DNA of 64,000 bases, from the NCBI GenBank assembly GCA_019925095.2, contig CM034392.1, positions 17,774,387-17,838,386 of the forward strand, in the 5' to 3' direction. Origin of the DNA: Dendrolimus kikuchii. Taxonomy: Eukaryota > Arthropoda > Insecta > Lepidoptera > Lasiocampidae. Made by a program: the position numbers and the translations under genes. Below are positions 10,563 through 21,270 of this stretch, one piece after another; the first letter of the stretch is position 1; each line of letters opens with the position of its first letter. The notes below the pieces were generated by a model. It ran no database searches. It was not told where the DNA came from and saw only the letters and a program-made list of their open reading frames with translations.

Positions 10563-10682
10563 CTGCTCTTTCGCGTTTTGATCGGTAGGCAATAAGAACG
10601 GTTTAGGATCTGGATCTGCCTGAGTGATGGACAACATGAATGTCAATAATGCTATAGAAAACATGATGGTGGTTGTTTTCAT
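10563..10682 (-). CDS. Putative first coding exon of a small secreted peptide
   Basis: The ATG at 10682 opens exactly 40 codons that end at cag|gtatga, a good splice donor; reading through meets a stop at once. Residues 1-22 form a textbook signal peptide: MKTTT, then a hydrophobic core IMFSIALLTFML, then SITQA with the likely cut after Ala22. The exported part begins DPDPKPFLLPTDQNAKEQ. Repeated X-Pro pairs after a signal cut occur in insect precursors trimmed by dipeptidyl peptidase, such as procecropins, but no homology to a named peptide is claimed. TATA-like boxes lie upstream. Exon 2 should be at lower coordinates; the Helitron at 9617-10532 would then sit in intron 1. I could not find exon 2 by eye. 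Confidence 0.45.
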
Positions 10683-10742
10683 TTTAGGAAATAATTCTGA
10701 TTAACAATCACATCGACCACTTATCCTCAAATGTTAATACAT

Positions 10743-10767
10743 TTATATGGGGTATGCTTTATAATGT
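10743..10767 (-). promoter_or_regulatory. TATA-like boxes upstream of the secreted-peptide exon
   Basis: Read on the minus strand, tataaag and 15 bases later tataaat lie about 80 and 65 bases before the ATG at 10682. A GATA-type ggataag follows between them and the ATG. The spacing would allow a short 5' UTR. No NF-kB-like site was noticed. Confidence 0.3.
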
Positions 10768-10782
10768 AGTGCAGGCCAGTTA

Positions 10783-12230
10783 TGAATTATAAGTTAATAA
10801 TACGCTATGTTATTTTATATCACCCGTTAAATAAACGATTATTGGTAAATTAGGCTGTATTCGCACGACAAATATTTCAGTGCGATTTTTTCCTCGCTAA
10901 ATTTGTAACCTATGGAACTCCATATAAGTGCGCGCTGGAAGTCCACCATGGATTCAGAAATTGGTTTCGGATATTGTTGATGTTTAGTTACTTCTTATTG
11001 CCGTTTTCGTTATATTTATAACGTTACAGGAGATCGATTCGGTTCTCATTTTTAGGACCTGTTTACTTAGCACGTAGGAGGTCAACTTCTCTTCTAAATT
11101 TATTTCTTCCTTTCATCATTTTTACGATTTTATAGCAATTTAGGCAAGAAAAGGAACCCTTATGAGGTCCTCATATCAGTCGGTCATTGTTTGCCAGAGA
11201 AGTTTTTCTCAGATACATTTGTATCCGATAGTATTGTAGGAATCTATATAAACTAAATCTGATTGGGTGTTGTAACTATATCGCGCTACAAAGCTATGGA
11301 GTGTAGGCAAGGAGTACCATCTTATATGGAGGTGAAGTTGAAAAAGTGTATGGCCAGCAGTATGCTGCAAATAGAGATTCAAATATCTATTACAATAGCG
11401 CAGGCATACGAAAAACTGCGATATGAATTTAAAATTATTAAAGTGTCATAAAATGAATATAATGCCAAATAGAAAATGTCAACTATTCACGTGGTCTAAA
11501 ATAATTTAGTAAATATTATGCTATAAGAAAACGTGTAGAGTGATTGAATTATTATGAATTTTTAATAATAAAAAACTTTTAATAATAAGAAATCTTTCGA
11601 TCCTTGTTTAGTTTTCTATCTTACTCTAATTACTTTTGGCGCTTCCTTTAAAACTTATCCTATGCTACCACAATGCCACCCTTATTATTTGAGTTTTGAC
11701 GAACACTTTTTCAACAAAGAGATAGTACTCCTTGCCTCTAACGTCCATATACAAAGATATACAGCGGAATCGCGAATAAAACTTGGGTTGCCATATATGT
11801 AACTAAAGGTTGTAAAGATCTTTTTTATTCGATAAATAAATAAAATAGATATACATTATCTTTAGTCAGATCTTGTAAAAAATATCAACGTTCCTTAATA
11901 CCTTTTTAATTAAGCCGATTAATACAAAGACATTAACTCCCAAACTCGTGAACAAACCGTTGTTGACATCAATTTTCGTAGAAAACTGGTCGTTGAAAGT
12001 TTTTAAGTTCTTGAAAATCATTAAATATGAATACGAGTTGTGCTGGTAAGTTTTTGTGACAATTAATGTTGCTTAATGTTACAATTAAAGCTAAAAAGTA
12101 TAGATAGAAACTATCGTTAGCAAAGCTGCACATTTAGATTACTTATTTGTGAAAAGAACATATGGAGTCCACCATACTTTCAACTTATGACTGATATTAC
12201 TTAAACATTAGTAACGACATATATAATATT
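10783..12230. other. AT-rich sequence, nothing recognised
   Basis: A plus-strand open frame at 11263-11451 has no recognisable domain. No RNA gene or repeat was identified. Confidence 0.5.
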
Positions 12231-12367
12231 GCCCTGTAGACAAGTGTCATTAGCGCTAAACGAATACGATAAAAAATGTATAGGAATGACATCCCTACTC
12301 TAAGTATTCCATTCCCATACATTTTAATTTTATTCGTTTAGCACTAATGCCACTTGTCTAGAGGGCC
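12231..12367. mobile_element. MITE with long terminal inverted repeats
   Basis: The two ends are inverted copies of about 58 bases. Left starts gccctgtagacaagtgtcat and right, reversed, starts ggccctctagacaagtggca. Both continue into gctaaacgaata and atgtat.ggaatg. Only about 20 bases separate the arms, so the whole element can fold into a hairpin. No clear target duplication is visible. Confidence 0.75.
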
Positions 12368-13093
12368 TGGAAAGAAAGGACTCATTTTTTCCGTCTTATA
12401 TTGTGAAGAAGACAACACTTGAATTCCAAACGACATTTTTATCCCCTTACGGATCCTGGTCGACATTCCGCGCATTGTGTCTACGCCCTTAGTGGCATTT
12501 AGGGAATGCACCGGGACTTTCATTCATCATATCGCGGAATCAGTTAACGGCGGATGTATGTACGTCACATACATTTAATAAGTATCAAGTTTAATTTCAA
12601 GTACTTCATTTTACATTGTAACTAAATTATATTAATGTCGTATGGATGAGTTTATCACATGAAATTATAATTAAAGATTTTTATCTTAAGGTATTCGCTT
12701 AAAATACCGACAATACATGTTTGAGCTGGCACTGTCAAATGTTTCGTACACAGAGACATAAGGCCCTTCCTTCTGTAGAAGGTTTTTTAACGTTTAGCTA
12801 CGAGATTACAAGAGTATGCCACCCGAAAATACTCTATACTTCAAACACCATAATGTTGTGTTTTTTTAAGTTCTATCACTTTAAATTCTTCCAAAAAAAG
12901 ACTTACTTTGATACATTGCTATCATTCTTCAAGACTTGTATGACGATATTCCACACGGTAATGTGCATTATTATTATTTTCATCCTACATTTACACGTAT
13001 GGTGCGCCACCTCTAATAATTATTTTTATGTCATTTCAATACTCATTGTATAACATTTTACAGAAAACATGTTGCTTCCAATCTATATACCTA
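12368..13093. other. AT-rich sequence, nothing recognised
   Basis: An open frame at 12721-13053 is hydrophobic but AT-driven and matches no known family. Confidence 0.45.
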
Positions 13094-13210
13094 GTCTTGC
13101 CATAAATATTGTAACAAAGAAATTATTTTTTTTCTATTGCAAATAACATATAAGTTTTACAGTGTGTTAGTTTAATACATAAATATAAAACAATTTAAAA
13201 TATAAAAATC

Positions 13211-14560
13211 TTATTTGAAGTGGTCTCCATTAGCTGCAATACAGTCCTTTAAATTTTGAGGCCAGTTATCAATAGAAGCACGCACTCTTTCCATGGGAAA
13301 ATTCGTCACTGCCAATCGTATGGATTGTTTTAGGGACTCCAAATTATCATGGCGTTTAGAGCAAACCGTTTTCTCTAAAACTGACCATAAATCATAATCC
13401 AGCGCATTAATATCGGGACTAGACGACGGCCAGTCTTCAGCTCTGATGAAGTCCGAAACGTTCGTTCGACCGAGCTTTATGACCCGGCGCAGAGTCTTGC
13501 TGGAAGGACCATTCTTGGTTATTGAACATGGTGTTGTTAAGGGGCTTAACTACCTTCTCAAGAATGGTATCTTGATACACTTGTGCCGATGTTTTGATAC
13601 CTTTTTCACAAAAATATGGCTCAGCCACTCCTTCATAGCTAACACCCCACCAAACCATCACTGAAGACGGATAATGCCCACGTTGCACTCTGTCGACTAA
13701 TTGAGAAGCTTCCTTAGAGCTTTGAGTATAAATACGGTCATTTTGTTTGTTAAAATGTTGCCAAATTGAAAAAATTTCTCATCCGTAAACAAAATTTTTT
13801 TGTGACCTCCCTTCGCGTACCGCTTCAGTAGTTATTTCGCTTTTACCACCCTATTCTTTTTGAAATTATAAGTTAAGAAATGACCAGTGCGTCTTGTATA
13901 GGCTGCAAGTGGGAGTGTGCCACGGAATTACATGAATTGGTTCCTCCCTTACCATTCTACCACCGGACAAGCAGACGTACGCATTCACGCCACCGATATA
14001 TAGTGGAAATACCAACGAAGCGGACGAAACGCTATGCTTCCTCTTTCATCATACGCACCGCTGAAGAGTGGAACTCTTTACCGCCGTCTGTTTTTCCTGA
14101 AGAATACAATCTAGGTGTCTTTAAGTCTCGCGTGCACAGGTATCTTCTAGGTAAGAGTGCTCCACCTTAGACTGCATTTCCGCCTGACGTCAGGCGCAAT
14201 GTCAGTTAAACGCGAACTTATTTAATACAAAAAAAGTCCTAAGTCATCTTTTAAAATACGCGACATGGTTCTCTAGGTGATATCTTCATCTCCCGAGATA
14301 AAATCTTTTGCTTTCGGACAGGATTTCTTCGAATTCTTTCCCTTACTGCTTTGACCACCTTTTTCGTACGAACACTACGTGGATGGCCAGATCTTTTTCT
14401 GTCACAAACAGAGGAGGTCTCATTGTACCTATTAATAGCCCCGTACACAAACATTTGACTAATACCAAGCGTGTGGAGAGTTAAAAATTGCATTTGGCTC
14501 CATACCTACTTTGTGTAATGCAATCACAGCGATTCGGTTCTCTTTATCGTCCCACTCCAT
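13211..14560 (-). pseudogene. mariner/maT transposase, broken
   Basis: Removing the insert at 13910-14236 leaves 1,023 bases, or 341 codons, a full mariner transposase. It would cut and paste the element using three aspartates. The start at 14560 gives MEWDDKENRIAVIALHKVGM; the helix-turn-helix region continues through FVYGAINRYNETSSVCDRKR. The first aspartate is in LFTDEKFF near 13780, the second in WSFQQDSAPGHK (codon 13496-13494), the third in the NALDYDLW block near 13397. The stop is at 13211-13213. Lesions: a frameshift after residue 28, an in-frame stop before LLKRYAKGGH, a slip in a T-run after FTDEK, and about 17 bases lost after GHKAR, judged from the short spacing between the second and third aspartates. 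Confidence 0.85.
13910..14236 (+). mobile_element. LINE 3' end inserted in the mariner
   Basis: The plus-strand frame 13880-14170 ends in [19 protein letters not shown] and [10 protein letters not shown], the C-terminus common to CR1/jockey-like reverse transcriptase proteins. A stop, a short 3' UTR and a small A-run (acaaaaaaa) follow. Cutting at 13909 and resuming at 14237 restores the mariner transposase codons on the other strand, so both junctions are exact to a few bases. The shared aag at the junctions may be a minimal target duplication. Confidence 0.8.
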
Positions 14561-14699
14561 TTTAATATCGCAAAATGTTGTACAATGTATTGGCGCCAAA
14601 ATGAGAAAACACAATGAACAATCATATAAAAATTCCAAATTCCAAATTCAAATGTAATATTTTGTTTCTTTTTAATTGTAACAGTATTTATGGCCAGAT

Positions 14700-15568
14700 T
14701 AAGTATATGTAAGTGCCGAGTGAAAAAATGTCATGCCATCTACCATGTAGTAGACAGACGCACAGGACAAAATAATAACGGAGTTCGGTTTTTTTCCATT
14801 TATATACAAGACCCTAATAAGTAGATAATAATCTTCATTCTGCCCACATTTAGTTAAAGTAATAAAAACATAGAATTATTAACAGTCAGTGGAACGCCTG
14901 CGCAGACAATTATCGATATTCCAAATTTGGGGTAAACGACGCAAAATTGACATGAAAATAATTAAAAAACGAAATTGATATTCTACCTACACTCAATTTC
15001 AAGTAAACGACAAAAGATTTTATTTTTAACCGCCTTCAAGAGATATTGGCAACAAAGAAATGCGTTAGTCATTTAATAACATTTGTTGGTTTTTTTTTAA
15101 AGGACACTAACGGAATTCTTCATTCATACTTATTGTCGGGGTTCTTCTGTACATAATACATAATGTGACGTCTATTTCCAACAATACCACAACCACATGT
15201 TACGTTATGGATTACATATAGTTCTTGCTTTATCTACTGTCATTAAATACTTCATGCTTTCACGAAGATTTGAAATCTCTTATATAGCCTTTATCGCACA
15301 AATGGTTATTATTAACATAACATACTTTTTATCTTAGAAATTGAAACTAGGATATGAATCCAACGATTATCCGGCTAATATAATTGTTTTTAAATATAGT
15401 TTCTCGTTTGACGACTAATACAGTTACATTATGAAGTATACAGGGGCACATTCCCTAAACCATTATGGTGTAAATAAGAAAAGGAGAGCCGGAATCTATA
15501 CCTAGGCCACACTTACTCTCTTTATCGGGTCCTACATAAATTGTACTAAGGGTTAGATTTACTAGATG
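14700..15568. other. AT-rich sequence, nothing recognised
   Basis: No coding frame or terminal repeat could be supported. Confidence 0.5.
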
Positions 15569-15778
15569 TTAATGTACTCTATGTACTTTAAGACAATTGA
15601 AACAGAGATGATTAAGTTTTACGTACGCGTTTCCTTCTTCAGGAGATATCTTTAAAAATTTCGGACATTTGTGTATTATATAATTATCATTGCGTAATAC
15701 ACAAACGTTTTCATTTTGAATAACTGTTGCTGTGTTTGTTACTTTTGGTTTGATGGAAGTTGAAATGTTGTAATCCAT
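15569..15778 (-). pseudogene. BEL/Pao-type LTR retrotransposon zinc-finger fragment
   Basis: The minus-strand frame contains CVLRNDNYIIHKCPKFLK and LNHLCFNCLKVHRVH. BEL/Pao polyproteins carry a CX2C...H...C module with KCPxF, followed by LCxNCLxxxH, between gag and protease. Here the second cysteine of the first pair is arginine (CVLR) and a stop cuts the LCFNCLK finger before its last cysteine. No LTR, protease or reverse transcriptase is nearby, so this is an isolated remnant. Confidence 0.65.
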
Positions 15779-16205
15779 ATTTCTGTCATTGATTAAATGA
15801 AAAGCTGAGGAATAACGTAAGTGATGATTCGATCGAAAATGGAGTACGCTTACCTAGTTATATTATTACATAAAATAAACGTATCAGTTCGTGTTAAGTA
15901 CCTACGTTGTGTCCTATCTTTAGTTAACCATGTTATTGCCAGCCATGACCTATATAATAGGCAATCAATTATAATTTGTGCCGTGTATGGTCATACTGCA
16001 CAAGTTAATGTGCAGCCATAAAACGTTACTGAGCACCGACTAGTCTTGAATACGCATGCTCTTATCAGAAGCCGCGGCATTATCAAACGACAAAGCATTC
16101 TAGACGATTATATTTCTTGAAATTACATCAGTCTTTTTTATTAAAATAATATGGTTTTGTGCAGTTTGTTGATTTAGTCAGTGTCAACCGTTCATGAATA
16201 TTATA
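15779..16205. other. AT-rich spacer, nothing recognised
   Basis: An open frame at 15821-16021 has no domain or repeat match. Confidence 0.45.
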
Positions 16206-16261
16206 CAAGTTTTAGATTAATCTTCAAGTATTTATATACTTGAAGATTAATCTAAAACTTG
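16206..16261. repeat. Perfect 26-bp inverted repeat, 4-base loop
   Basis: Arms 16206-16231 and 16236-16261 are exact reverse complements (left arm begins caagttttagattaatcttc) around ttat. There are no mismatches, so the structure is recent or maintained. Confidence 0.95.
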
Positions 16262-16315
16262 CATCAGACGATAGTCTGTTACCTATAATAGCGTATCATT
16301 TTAGACTCAACTAAA

Positions 16316-16418
16316 TTATAACAGTATGATTCATATTGAGTTAGAGTAAGTTTGCAGGCTTCTTTAAAAACCTTAAAGAAGCCTACAAATTTACTCTGAC
16401 TCAGTATGAATAATATCG
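16316..16418. mobile_element. Fold-back MITE family M1, copy 1
   Basis: A palindromic element with arms around aggcttctttaaa and its complement. One arm carries tcatattgagttagagtaag and the other the reverse form. The same core recurs at 58724-58805 and, halved, at 20321-20363. Confidence 0.75.
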
Positions 16419-16425
16419 TAGGTGT

Positions 16426-17984
16426 AGGTGTTTTTCCGATGATAATCCATGAAATTCTCGTGGCAACTCGAAAAACCACATTTCACAAAAGAGCTGAGTT
16501 TTTCCACAAAAAAAAAATTAAGAACAAACAAAAACTTAAATAATATTTTTTAAAATTGTACAAATTTTGAAAACAAAAATGTTAATACTTTAAGTTCCCG
16601 CCAAAAAATTAGTCACATCAAAAAGGTTTATATTGATATCTGTTGAAGTTATGCCAGATGTCAGAATGTTTACGCCCTCTGACCTAGTGATGGAAAAGTT
16701 GCATTTTTAATAATGGCGTCTTACTGGGAGTGCAATCTGACGTGCACTCGTGTATTGTAGGTCACAGATACTGCAAAGGGGGACCTTGTGCAATAACCAG
16801 TTTATGTTATATGAATACGGATGGTACTTATTATCTTGAATGAGACGGTAGAAAAGAGCGGATACAATTAATAGCAGGATAAATGAATTTGAATTTTACA
16901 CTATTTTTGTGAAGATGCCATTGCTTAACAACCTTCGTTCGTTTGTTGAGATTTCTGAGAATCCTACCAAGGCCAGTGTGAATATTTCCGAAGTAGGTCG
17001 GCCTAAGTAGAACGCCTTACACTTTGCAGCAAACTGAATCATACAGGTTGCGTGAAACATTATCATTTCCCGCAATGTTTATATGGTGTAATATTATTAG
17101 CTTTTTGTATGTAGACTAGTCTGTTGATATTCTTAATTTAAAATATTTCAGGTATATATTCGAATATCTATTATTATATTAATATACTAAACAATTATTA
17201 TGTTATAGTATTAACCATCTACTTAATTGACGATTATATTAAAGTCAAGTTAAGAAAAACACATCGGTTAAGTAATGGACGTGTTTTTAGTTTTAAACAT
17301 ATTTAATCTTGTAACATTTGAAGTAGTTGACCATTCAATCCATTTATGAAAACTTGTTTTTAATCACCGTTATCACAAGTGCCATTTGAAGGCCATTATT
17401 ACTAATAATTATTTTTTCATTACTGTGTACTGTTCCAGGTTTGAACAGGAGCTACTATATTTGCTTTATATTTATTTATTTTAAATGATAGTTTAAACAT
17501 AAATGTCTTGTTTAATAAGACCAGGATTTCCTAGAAAACCGTAGTGCTACATTAGACTAAATTAATAAAAATATTTTTCGATCCAACGTAATTACATGAC
17601 AATTATTGTTTACGAGTATCACATTTAAGATAATAGTAATTTTTATATTAAAAACCAAAGACAGTGTTGTATTTTTGTTACTTGCAAAATGTAATTGATA
17701 GTCTGTTGTTACTTATATATAGTCTGTTTTGAAGAGTATTATTACCTTCTTGGGGAAGATTATTTTCGGTTTTCCCGTGTATGTGGAATACGAAGCCATA
17801 TTATCGAGTTTAGTCACAACCATAATAATTCAATGCTGAGGCACTTATCCGTCACAAGCAAACACCAATGAAAAGAAATACATATAAAAGGACACGTATT
17901 TTACTGTATATATTCTAGATATTTCTAAAATCACGTGCTCTTTTGTGTTTGTAATGACAGTTTAGAATTTTTTAAGTGTTACAG
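16426..17984. other. AT-rich sequence, nothing recognised
   Basis: No open frame with a domain, no terminal repeat and no RNA gene was seen. Confidence 0.5.
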
Positions 17985-18380
17985 TTTTGTTGGTATCGAG
18001 ACTGTAAGAAAGTTTTTGTCCGCTTTGATTTTCGTCGCAATAAACATTTAATCCTTGGACTCGGTACGTCCACGTCACCACCGTCGACGCGACGATGTGT
18101 CTCACGCTCCTACTCGCTATTAAATTTGATCGTTCACATTAACAAAATAACGTAATAATTAATATTTGAAGCACTCATACGGTATTGCAGTCACATCTTA
18201 AACTCGACGCGAATGTTTACGAGTCGTTCTATACACGACGCCACGGGCTGTTGCTTTTCGAACTGAATTTTCGTTGCGTTCAACAGTTGCTTTTATCAAT
18301 TCAGACATTGCTCTCCCCCCGCGGACTTGCTGTCTCTCTCGCACTTATTACTCACCGAATTTGTGGGACGCGAGAGTGTA
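17985..18380. other. Low-repeat, CpG-containing block of unknown role
   Basis: Richer in CpG than its surroundings (for example cgtcgacgcgacgatgtg) and not matched by any repeat family in the window. On the minus strand it has an initiator-like tcagtt near 18268 and a possible donor gtatgagt near 18184. This could be a host promoter with a non-coding first exon, but that is speculative. The open frame 18185-18415 shows no domain. Confidence 0.25.
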
Positions 18381-19259
18381 AACACGATTTACATATGTAT
18401 ACTTGTATTATATAATTATGTTTATGGATGCGTATGTATAGTATTTTATATGGTTTGTGCCAGACATTTACATATATACATAGTTACATACGTTTATATA
18501 CTGATTCTGGTGTAAAATGTTAATCCCTTAGACAAAAAAAAAACTCAAATACTGAAGAATATAATGCTCGAGACCGATTTACAAAACCAGCCTTTTTAAT
18601 GCACATAATAAGTGAGCAATACAGTTTATTGTACAAATTCGCATAGAAAAATGATGCGTCTTAAGAATACCATAAAAATGTTACTTGACTATACATAATT
18701 ATATTTATACCTATTACAATTATTATTATAATCTGAAACTTTGAGTATTGATTAAAGATGTAACGAATTAGTTTAAATATTCTTATTGTGTCAATAACAA
18801 TAATTCTAAGTTTTCCACATTCCTAAAGCAACATTCCTATATAAAACAAAACTGAATTATAAAAAATGTATTTACATGCAAATGTACCTACTACTACCAA
18901 TAGATGTTTCTTGTGACATTGTGTTTGATATGGCAATTCAAATGCTCTACATACAATACAGCAAGTTTATTTAATTGTTTATTTACACACACCGTGAACA
19001 AATTATTGACTAAAAAGACATTATGATAAACAGAACACAGTCTCATTATAACATTTTCTCATTAACTATAGAGAAAATACTAATAAGAACCGGACTGTGA
19101 AATATAATTATTTATCATAGACTGATAGCAAATTGCTTTTGTATCCATTTTAATGTTACAAAACGGTTTGTTACCTTCATTACACATCAATTTAATGTTT
19201 AGTAAAAGCATAGACGTAGTTAGGAATTACGTTATGTCCGTCCGTCTGTTTGTACATTT
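18381..19259. other. AT-rich sequence, nothing recognised
   Basis: No features beyond simple AT-rich DNA. Confidence 0.5.
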
Positions 19260-19500
19260 TTTTTTTATTTTTTTATTGCAGGAGATCAGCAGACAGGCAG
19301 ACGGCCCACTTGTTGGAAAACGGTTAACATCGCCTATGGACATTTGCAACACCAAAGTTGCTACAAATGCGCTGCTGCTCTCTTAAGGGAGACTGGAACC
19401 TGGTCACTAATGCCGGAACACAACTCAAGGTTGTTATGGCGACATACTTTAGATCAGGGGTGGTAGCCATCCAGTCGGACAAATGCCCTACCACCTGGCA
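19260..19500 (-). repeat. S1 retroposon, truncated copy
   Basis: It begins with a T-run and ttattgcaggag (the poly(A) side on the minus strand). It continues through gcagacaggcagacggccca, ggacatttgcaacaccaaag, gtggtagccatccagtcg and ends at taccacctggca. Copies in the window: 27808, 31936, 35360, 39463, 48479, 62142 and 63888. Confidence 0.85.
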
Positions 19501-19565
19501 AACCACCACCTGGTACATGTTGCAGCTACATATAAATATTATTTAGAGATTACTAGAATTACATA

Positions 19566-19794
19566 TCTTATACTAATATATAAAGCTGAAGAGTTTGTTT
19601 GATTGAACGCGCTAATCTCAGGAACTACTGGTCTGATTTGAAAAATTCTTTCAGTGTTAGATAGTCCATTTATCGAGGCAGGCTATATATCATCACGTTA
19701 AGACCAATAGGAGCGGAGAACCAATGAAGAATGTTTCAAAATCGGGGGGTTTTGAAAGTAAATTCCACGCGGACGACGTCACGGGCACAGCTAG
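19566..19794 (+). mobile_element. Short Helitron, complete ends
   Basis: A|TC start with tcttatactaatatataaag and an end cacgggcacagctag|T. At 229 bases it is a minimal non-autonomous form. The internal cctctggtc-like core is eroded but still reads ggaactactggtctgattt. Confidence 0.8.
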
Positions 19795-19921
19795 TAATAA
19801 TATATATCTACAGATAAATTAGCTTCAAGAAGTGTTTGCGTTTGTAGTAGTATTTGTATATTTACAGGAATTCAAAACTTGAAATTTAAATTTCCTTGTA
19901 CAATCAGCAAAAAGAGGTTCG

Positions 19922-19952
<31 letters not shown>

Positions 19953-19982
19953 CAAGTTTTTTTTATTTACAATCAAAAGTAA

Positions 19983-20097
19983 ATGGTGAGACAAATAAAT
20001 AATAATTATTGACATTGCTTTATTTTGTATTTGTGACTTTTTATATGTAATTTTGGTGTCAATAAATATTATTATTATTATTAAAAAAAAAAAAAAA
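19983..20097 (+). mobile_element. Poly(A)-tailed retroposon end
   Basis: gtgtcaataaatattattatt followed by 15 A looks like a LINE 3' UTR with an AATAAA signal and tail. No coding part is attached; the 5' limit is uncertain. An AT microsatellite lies just upstream at 19927-19951. Confidence 0.5.
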
Positions 20098-20180
20098 TTG
20101 CTAATTGTTGTCAGGGGTGACTATTTGGTTTTAGTTTGATAATTAATGAATTAATTGATTAACTGATTCTGAAAAATAAT

Positions 20181-20290
20181 GCGAGATGTGTAGACTATAA
20201 GATAGACGACATATTATTACGACAGCGTCGTCATACTGTGCTCCGTTTACCGCCATACTACCCTCAGTTTAATCCAATTGAAAATACAGG
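20181..20290 (+). pseudogene. Tc1/IS630-type transposase C-terminal scrap
   Basis: One frame reads ARCVDYKIDDILLRQRRHTV followed by LRLPPYYPQFNPIEN. The LPPYxxxxNPIE block surrounds the last catalytic acidic residue of IS630/Tc1-type DDE transposases. Only about 36 codons survive; it is cut on the right where M1 MITE sequence begins. Confidence 0.6.
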
Positions 20291-20320
20291 TATGGGGGAT
20301 AACGAAACGTTCTTAACGTA

Positions 20321-20363
20321 GCGTTCAAACTTGCTCTAAATCTCTATGAATAAGACCGTTAAG
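20321..20363. mobile_element. M1 MITE, half copy
   Basis: It retains one arm ending tctatgaataagaccgttaa, matching the right end of the copy at 58724-58805. Confidence 0.5.
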
Positions 20364-20365
20364 AT

Positions 20366-20685
20366 ACTTTTTATCACGATAAATGATGTCGTTTGCATAG
20401 AATAGACAAATTAGCTAAATAGGTGGCGCTGCAATCGCCTTTTTCCAATTTACTAACAAATACCTACGACGTTGCCATAAACAACATGTCATTCTTTGTA
20501 TTATTTCAAATCAGGTTGGCTTCGACTCATCTCTATGTTTTGCTGGTCAGTTGTTTAGACTATATGGACTTAATTTCTTTGTTATTATTAAGTATATTAT
20601 TATATCTAAAAAAGCAAATTTTGTGTAAGTAAAATAAAACTACTGCCTAGGGTTTGACACCCGGCACAGCCGCGGGGCAAACTCG
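20366..20685 (+). mobile_element. Decayed Helitron 3' part
   Basis: The end reads cccggcacagccgcggggca then aactcgatt, a mutated version of the hairpin plus CTCTAGT end at 10501-10533. The piece ggatactttttatc near 20350 is shared too. The left limit is not defined. Confidence 0.5.
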
Positions 20686-20911
20686 ATTCAATCATAAAAT
20701 GCCTTTATTCGTAACAATATCACAAGTCGCAATTAAATCACTATTATTATTAATTTAATCAGGTATGAGAAATTACTAAAAAAATTTAGGGTTGCCAGTG
20801 CCACATCGTGAATGTGACTGAGGGTAAAAATTCATTATAATATAAGACTGTGAGATATTGTTATTTCAGTCTATTTTAAATACGTTATATAAGAGAAATT
20901 ACGTAAATAAA

Positions 20912-21233
20912 GGGGTGAAGGTAAGGAAAGGAATGCTCCGGTGGTTCGGGCATGTGGAAAGAATGCATGATGAAAGAATGACTAAACAGATATACAATGC
21001 AAAAGTGGATGGATGCAGAAGTCGTGGAAGGCCACGACACACCTTCCATGATCAAATTGATCGTGTACTAGCAGAAGGTGATGTCAGGAGCCTTAAGAAC
21101 AGACGAGTGTGCATGACAAGAGTTATGAATGTCAAAGAGGCAAGTGAGGTGTGTAAGAATAAGCCTAAATGGCACTCTGTTGTTCGTGCCTACCCCGCAA
21201 GGGAACTGGCGTGAAGTTGTGTATGTATGTATG
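20912..21233 (+). mobile_element. RTE-type LINE 3' end, copy 2, with target duplication
   Basis: It contains the last 95 or so codons, GMLRWFGHVERM to AYPARELA with the stop at 21212-21214, open in one frame, then the TATG tail. tacgtaaataaa is repeated at 20900-20911 and 21234-21245, a 12-base target-site duplication, so both ends are defined. Confidence 0.85.
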
Positions 21234-21270
21234 TACGTAAATAAAAAAAAAAAAAAAAAAAAATAGTTAA

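Larger units (their letters stand above)
13094..14699 (-). mobile_element. mariner-type (maT-like, DD37D) transposon, dead, full length with nested LINE
   Basis: Inverted ends flanked by TA on both sides: left gtcttgccataaata and right, reversed, atctggccataaata, each continuing into tgtNacaa. The TA duplication is at 13092-13093 and 14700-14701. Without the 327-base LINE insertion the element is about 1.28 kb, the normal mariner size. Confidence 0.85.
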
